From positions 8,102,847-8,166,846 of the forward strand of contig NC_133223.1 in the NCBI RefSeq assembly GCF_040436345.1: a stretch of 64,000 nt of DNA, in the 5' to 3' direction. This document shows, in pieces, positions 58,401-64,000 of this stretch; the first letter of the stretch is position 1; each line of letters starts with the position of its first letter. Source of the stretch: Pagrus major. Taxonomy: Eukaryota; Chordata; Actinopteri; Spariformes; Sparidae. The notes under the pieces were generated by a model. That model was given only the letters and a program-made list of their open reading frames with translations. It was not told the origin of the DNA and ran no database searches. The position numbers and the translations under genes are program-made.

Positions 58401-59909
58401 GGGAAAAAACATGGCTGCTTGCCCACATCAATTTGTCCTGAAACTGTACTGACTAAGTAGACTGGGGGAAGTGCCATAAACAGACCAGTCATTTTTCTTT
58501 GTTTTTCAGATTCCTCCCCATTTATAAATTTTTTTCTTCTTTATGCAGGTAAACAGGTGAAGAATCCACGTTCGCCAGACTATGTTCCTTCTGTGTTCAC
58601 GACAGCTCCCTTATCCCCAGAGATGAAAGAGCCAGGTGCCTTGGAGGTCCTGGACAAGCAGGAAGCTCGTGTGGAGGCGGCCAACGCCTTGTTGTTCCTG
58701 CAGGGCCAGGGTAGGTCTGTGGTGGGGGAGCGGGGCCAGGAGGAGCATCCAGTGGAAAAGGAGCAAGAGGCCATAGTGGAGGAAAGTGCATCTTCTTCCC
58801 TCAGCACCGATGAAGATGATGACGAGGATGATGAATCTATGAGTGACTGCAAGAAGGGAAGGTTTGCTCAGACGTCTGATGCACCTGTTAACTTTGACGA
58901 CATCCTAAAAGTCCTCAAAAAGGAGAACCAGGCCCTCAGGGAGTCTGTGGAGAAAATGTCCCTTTCTGAGAGCTCTTTGAGGAACGATGCAGAGAAAGTC
59001 AAGTTTTACACCGGTTTACCCAACTACTTTGTCCTGGAGACAGTCATGTGGCTGCTGGCACCTCACATGGACTCGATGAAAAACGTGAAGCTCTCCAAGT
59101 TCCAGCAGTTGCTGCTGACACTGATGCGACTCCGTCTGGACCTCCGCAACCAAGACCTGGCCTACCGCTTTGGTGTGAAAGTCGGCACAGTAACCAGGAC
59201 GGTGCACCAGATGGTGAGTATCATGTCTACCAATCTGGTGCCGACAGCCGTTTTCTGGCCCTCTAGAGCCGAGCTCCGGAAAAACCTGCCGGCAGCTCTG
59301 CGCGCCTCCCACCCCAACTGCGCTGTCATCATAGACTGTTTCACTGTGCCCTTTGAGGAGCCGGTTTCCCGGGGCAACCAGCAGCAGCAGCAGCAGCAGC
59401 ATAGGGTGGTGGCAAGCTCACAGGGGGTGGGGACAAGTTATAATGTGTTAAAGTATCTGATTGGTGTGGCTCCACAAGGTGTTGTCACCTTCGTCTCTAG
59501 GGGCGTGCTTGGAAACGTCAGTGACAAAAGCCTGGCTGAGGGCTGCGGCCTTCTGTGCAAGCTCCTCCCAGGCGATGTCGTGTTGGCAAGTCGGGATCTT
59601 GACATTGCTGATTCTGTGGCTGCTCGAGGAGCCTTGTTTAAAATCGCCGGCAGTTACCAAGGAGCGGTGTACGAGGGCTCAGAGGGCTCGCCATCGGCTG
59701 ATTCTTCCCTTGAGACATCGAGTGTGCAGAGGCATGTGGACAGGGTGATCTCCATGGTGAAGCAGAGGTACGCCATGCTCACCGGCCCTGTCGAGAGCCC
59801 CTTCACCACAGCCTCTGAGCGCACGTCCAATGTCTCGACCTTTGATAAGATTGTGCAAGTTGCCTGTGCCTTAAACAACCTGTGCATCTCTGCTGCTCCA
59901 CTAGAGTGA
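55445..59909 (+). CDS. THAP finger fused to a catalytically altered Harbinger/ISL2EU-type transposase
   Basis: Two exons, 55445-55622 and 58549-59909, phase 1, 512 aa. The THAP C2CH finger is complete: C5-x4-C10, P26, W35, C53-x2-H56, and the AVPTIF-like YVPSVF at 71-76, which lies across the splice junction. A linker of about 100 residues carries an acidic run (DEDDDEDDE) and a short coiled coil (about 175-205). An HTH_Tnp_4-like helix-turn-helix follows (LTLMRLRLDL, LAYRFGVKVGTVTR; about 240-287). The DDE_Tnp_4 fold then spans about 318-490: IIDCFTV with D322, GVAPQGVVTFVS, GNVSDKS, PGDVVLASRDLDI, QRHVDRV. In active relatives the second catalytic Asp lies in ADRGF and the Glu in VER; here they are S407 and D457. 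A seven-Gln run interrupts the fold near 337-343. The intact 450-codon frame despite lost catalysis suggests a domesticated DNA-binding protein. An alternative ATG lies upstream at 55331 but is less likely. Confidence 0.88.
56656..57138 (-). mobile_element. hAT-like element with 8-bp target duplication in the THAP-gene intron
   Basis: Flanks ATTTCAAT (56648-56655) and ATTTCTAT (57139-57146) match at 7 of 8 bases. The ends TAGGGGTAGACCGATTATCG and, reverse-complemented, TAGGGGGTTGACCGACATGA are inverted repeats. The interior matches 45279-45671 in reverse orientation, including the GTACTT block. No coding frame. Confidence 0.8.
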
Positions 59910-60837
59910 CTCATAGACATGCCTAGTGCTTCTTAATGCTGTCAGGCACTTAAGTTCCCTTTACTGCTTTGGACCTTATTCCATGTTCTCCCTGTGTCAA
60001 CACTACATGATTACTGTAGAAAATTGATTAATCCTAATCCACTTTAATTTACACTTCCAGTGTATTTGTTTCCCTGTTATCTAGGCCAGTGTTTACTCGG
60101 AGATAAGAGCACTTCTCTCAAATCCACAAACCACATTGCTAAGATGTGATGTCATCAAGTTATGCAACTCAACTGGCACAGAATGGCAGGCCTGCAACGG
60201 ATGTTTTTTTTTTTTAATGTGGGCTTTGAATGACAACCGTGTGATTACAATGTACCTTTAGCCATTTGCAAATACTGAGGTATGTAAACTGTTTGGGTGG
60301 TGCAGACGATGTTCCCACTAATCCAATCCTGTGCCATGCTGGAGTCTGCAAGTTTTTTAGAGCAGCTGACTTCACTGATTACTCCCTAAACATGCTGTTT
60401 TGTTGTTTTCCTGCTTACAAATCAAGAACAATACAAAGTCATATAAAACAAGTTAGAATAAGAACAGCATGCATGGTAGAGCAGCTCACAGATAAGAGTT
60501 TTTGCTGCCTGTTCACCATGCAGAATACAAACACACCATGGTTAATGAGGGCTTTGAGGGATTACTGGGTGTAAACTAACCCCCTTTTTTTGGCACTTTC
60601 ACATGTTTTTGCCTGCCAGCTAGATTTTATGACAATAGAATACAATCACTATGGGATGATTAGCTACCTGTTACCACCCACAGAACAACTTTACTACCAT
60701 ATGGCCAGGGCCTGGTGTTAATTAATCTGCTGTGCTCGCTGGCTTCGTAGAAACAGCTCATTTCCAGGAGTTTTTTCAGCAGTAGCTTCCTAGTTTACTG
60801 CAAGGAACATGAAAAGAAGGAAGCGTCGTTACACCAC

Positions 60838-61308
60838 TGAATCTCGCTTTGGGGCCTGACTGGTGACAGCTGTATTGATGTTAGTGGGAGATGCATGAAG
60901 AAACACACTTCAACCTAATATAACTTCATTGTATGACTTCTGATGAAGAAATACCTCCAGAAAATGAAAGAACACACTTCAGAGAGGTGATTTTTTTTTA
61001 CCGACACGTTACATTTTACTCGAATTTGTGTAAGAAAGTCGCCTGTTCACAGTGTCATTGCAGTCTGATAAGCGGAATTAGTCAGACCTGCCGTGTTTGA
61101 TCATGATATTATCAGCCCTGTCAATCATTTGGGGGGGAAAAATCAGTGGTTAACTTTTTCTATGAAGTGTTGCGTTTCATTTTCTGGAGGCATTTCTTCA
61201 TCAGAAATCATACAATGTAGATATGTTGGGTTTTAGTGTGTTTCTCTACGCATCTCCCATTGACTCCAATACAACTGGCACCGCAGTCTGACCCCAAAGA
61301 AAGATTCA
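60838..61308. mobile_element. Foldback element with arms of about 150 bp
   Basis: The left arm (from 60838) reappears in reverse complement from 61308. Shared blocks are TGAATC, CTTTGGGG, GGGAGATGC, GAAACACACT, TCTGATGAAGAAAT and CCTCCAGAAAATGAAA. Non-coding loop of about 100 bp. Confidence 0.8.
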
Positions 61309-61702
61309 CTGACATAATGACCCTTCCTTTCTTTTAGGTTCCTTGGTTTACTGCTGCTTGGTTGTGGAATGACAGGAAGCTTTACTGGTATTAATAACTT
61401 TTACACAAAATAAACATCCCTTCCTTCAGAAACTTAAACTACTGTGTTAAAATAACTGAAATGGGCCAAAAAAACAATAAAAAATTTTCACCACAGGTCA
61501 GGATTAACTACAATACTGAACTGATCGAATGTCAGGCCAGGTGGATCCACTCAGTTGTTCCCATCTAGGCTGTATAATTAACAATGATGTCAATATTTAC
61601 CACACCACACTAGTGTTTCAAGATGTCTGCAGGTTAATTTTTAAAGTATTCCAGTTCAGTGTTTTGCCAATATGCCTTCTTATCTCATACAAAGTTTAAG
61701 AT

Positions 61703-62100
61703 TAGGGGTGGGTGAAAAAAATCAAATCAAGATCTATTGAAATCTTTTTTTTTTCCCCCAACTTTCTAGACTAGAAATAGCCTATGATTTCTCCATTGAA
61801 GCATAATATTGCATTAAAGATAGTTCCTCATTGACACAAGCTCCTTACCTGCCTTGTTCATAGCTTTAACTTGTATTGCATTGTTTACAATACGTCACCC
61901 GAGGAAGGGCCACGTGAAGATATTCATCAAATCAGCACAGCCATCTCTTTGGCTACTTCACTCTGTTGTCATTTTCATGCAGCGAGGGCCTGCTAGTGTA
62001 ACATAAGTTAGAACATATTAAATCACAATCTCTCCCATCCGCCTGAAAAAGTAGATTGTGGATTGATATCAGCCTAAAACTGACAGATTGCCCACCCCTA
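61703..62100. mobile_element. hAT-like MITE with TAGGGGTGGG ends
   Basis: Left end TAGGGGTGGGTGAAAAAAAT and right end (reverse complement) TAGGGGTGGGCAATCTGTCA. Flanks TTTAAGAT and CTTGAGAT match at 6 of 8 bases, consistent with an old 8-bp duplication. Non-coding. Confidence 0.7.
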
Positions 62101-63473
62101 CTTGAGATTTCAAAAAGACATTCTGTTGTTTTCCATGTTTCCAGGTTCAGGTTCCATAAGTATGTGTTTATCTATATTCACACAGCAGGGAGCAGGACAA
62201 ACTCATAATGTTTTCTCAAAGAAAAACTTCACAGTCAGGCATTTGTCTGCTAAAATCAAGCCCCATTCTCTTCTACATGCTTCTGCAATTCTCTACAGTC
62301 ACACTGAATCAAAGTATCGTTACATGTGATTGAAAGAGAAGTGTTATAAAAGGAGAGCTTTCCCAAAGGCTACCAGAGTTTTTTTTCCCCCACAGACACT
62401 GAAGTGTTGTTGACGAGGTTTAATTAACACTTTGTTCGGCTGAGCGTGTCCGCTTCAGCATTTGGAGAATGTACATTTACTTTGTGACTGTGTAATTCTC
62501 GTTGACTTTGTTCAGTATGGTCTCTTCTAAATGACTGTAACTGTTTTGGACCATGAGTACATACCACAGAGACGTTTCTGTTAGAGTACAGGGCTGGAGG
62601 CTATTTTAATGAAGCATTACCCAGCCACTTAAATGCATTTTTGATGTTTTTAATAGATTGCCAAATTTAGCTAAGATATGAGCTTACATATAGTCACGTA
62701 AACTGAAGAATCTCTGTTGATCTACAGTGTATCTTGAGAAAACATCTGATTATGATTTAAGAGTTATGTGCATAAAACAAGACCCTGCTTATTGAAACAA
62801 GTCTTTTGTTGTCCTGCATTGCTGGTGCCTTAGTTTGTAAAGCTGGTACTGCTGTTACAAATCAGCCTGTGTTTTCTACAGATATTTATTTTTGCATCAT
62901 ACAATATACTTTAGACCCTTTTCTGGTGGTTAGTAAGCTAAACGTGCAAAAGTAGTCAGCACTCAAATGTTAAATCAAAGCATCTCTTATCATTATTGAC
63001 TAAGTTTTGTGTGTACAATAAGAAATGTTCCCATCAATTGTTGTTTATATTAATCACCCATCTATCATTTAGTGTGTACAAATTCCAAATGATGTGATGA
63101 AGTAATGATATGTGAATTATTAGTCTCTCTTAGGAGGGTTAAACATGTCAACAGCGGTTTGTGCTTTTGGCTCAGGGTCTAGGATTAATTGGGAAAGGTC
63201 TTTCACATGATGGGAATCTTGTTACAACAGAGACTAGACAGGCTCAGTTCTGGTAACACGTGTTGCTTCATAAGCAGTGTGAAGTTCAGATAGGTCTGCT
63301 ACGGCAGCCTAAAGTGATGTGCCTTCTGTTCTCCGGCCGCTGGATGTTCCCCTCCAGGGAAGGCTGTGTGTCTTTCCTGACCAGTTATGTTTTGTCATGT
63401 GTTCATAATGTATGCTCCTGGGTTTCCTTAAGCACTTCAAACTGATTTTCTCAGGGTGGTTATCACTGCTCAC

Positions 63474-63564
63474 TGAGAGTTTGTTTAGGCAGAAAAAAAT
63501 CAGCCAATGAAGATCTTTCTCTTCTGATTAAAATGTAATCCCCAAAACTACAAAGTGCACCTTT
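63474..63564. mobile_element. AAAGGNGCACTATGTAGTTT-type MITE, truncated copy 3
   Basis: Shares AATGAAGATCTTTCTCTTCT and the right end AAACTACAAAGTGCACCTTT with copy 2 (54503-54839). The left half is absent. Confidence 0.75.
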
Positions 63565-63650
63565 AAAGGGCAACTCCACCAATTTTCCACATTAAAGTTT
63601 GTTGACAGGTTTTGTGGATTACTACTGCATATGGAGAAAAAATGGTATAA

Positions 63651-64000
63651 AGCCTTTTGTGGCTGCAGAGGAAGCTGCATGTAATCTGATAAATTGCCTC
63701 AGGTGAAGTCACTCAGTGGCTAAGTTGCATTGTTGGTAATGTAGGCGCCAGGTTTTAAAAGAGCAGTCCACTGGTCTAACATTGCTCTTATAATACTGTT
63801 GGACTCATTATGGATGGTTTAAAAACACCATCAATTGATACAGCAGGAACAAAGATATTACCTTTCTTATTCCACGAATTCTTCTTCCTTTTTTAAAAAA
63901 TGGGCTCCTACAATATACACAATGAAACTAAGCCACCGAGTGACATCACTGGAGGAAATGTATCAGATTACATGCAGCTTCCTCTGGAGCCACAAAAAGC
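63651..64000. mobile_element. Foldback element, truncated by the window edge
   Basis: The left arm beginning near 63651 (TTTTGTGGCT, GAGGAAGCTGCATGTAATCT) is matched in reverse complement up to 64000. Arms of about 100 bp; the outer end lies beyond the window. Confidence 0.75.

Larger units (their letters stand above)
59910..64000. other. Region 3' of the THAP-transposase gene
   Basis: No further gene is supported. Contains two foldback elements (60838-61308 and about 63651 to beyond 64000), a hAT-like MITE (61703-62100), a truncated MITE ending at 63564 and a possible polyadenylation signal AATAAA at 61409-61414. Confidence 0.55.

Noticed and set aside
59016-59402. Minus-strand open frames opposite the transposase exon
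   Set aside because: Antisense shadows of a conserved coding exon.

Overview
This window looks like nuclear genomic DNA from a ray-finned (teleost) fish. The genes are split by GT-AG introns, the intergenic sequence is AT-rich and full of microsatellites, MITE-like elements and degenerate LINE pieces typical of teleosts, and the protein-coding exons best match fish versions of vertebrate genes. I see no bacterial operon structure, CRISPR array, rRNA or tRNA gene. All family assignments come from recall and motif reading; no database search was run. The species cannot be named from the sequence.

Six multi-exon genes can be assembled from splice sites and conserved protein blocks. (1) popdc2, minus strand, 9996 to 4824: a Popeye-domain cAMP-binding membrane protein of striated muscle. 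(2) cox17, minus strand, start at 14011 and stop at 13734: the copper chaperone for cytochrome c oxidase, with non-coding exons on both sides and a promoter carrying ZNF143/THAP11-like and E-box motifs. (3) An HCN-like channel, plus strand, 21036 to 30206, ten exons, 518 aa. Its S4 segment has a methionine in place of one gating arginine, the hallmark of the fish HCNL1 proton channels. (4) A 400-aa helical protein on the minus strand, 41765 to 32836, four exons, possibly rapunzel-like. (5) ska3, plus strand, 44361 to 53586, eleven exons, 605 aa: an outer kinetochore subunit with what looks like an SKA1-style winged-helix tail. (6) A THAP zinc finger fused to a Harbinger/ISL2EU-type (DDE_Tnp_4) transposase fold, plus strand, 55445 to 59909. 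Two of its three catalytic positions are substituted, so it looks like a domesticated transposase.

The genes do not form one pathway. They are ordinary vertebrate neighbours, each with its own promoter. The space between and inside them is rich in mobile-element debris. There are four hAT-like elements (three with recognisable 8-bp target duplications, one of them nested in an older element), three foldback elements with long arms, another inverted-repeat element, a Tc1-like MITE, a three-copy MITE family, LINE reverse-transcriptase fragments, SINE-like pieces and long (AT)n, (TG)n, (CA)n, (CTG)n and (TTCTG)n tracts.

The most promising observations are the HCN-like channel (S4 methionine, altered selectivity filter, altered cyclic-nucleotide pocket), the catalytically altered THAP-transposase gene, the SKA1-like tail on SKA3, and the unassigned helical gene.
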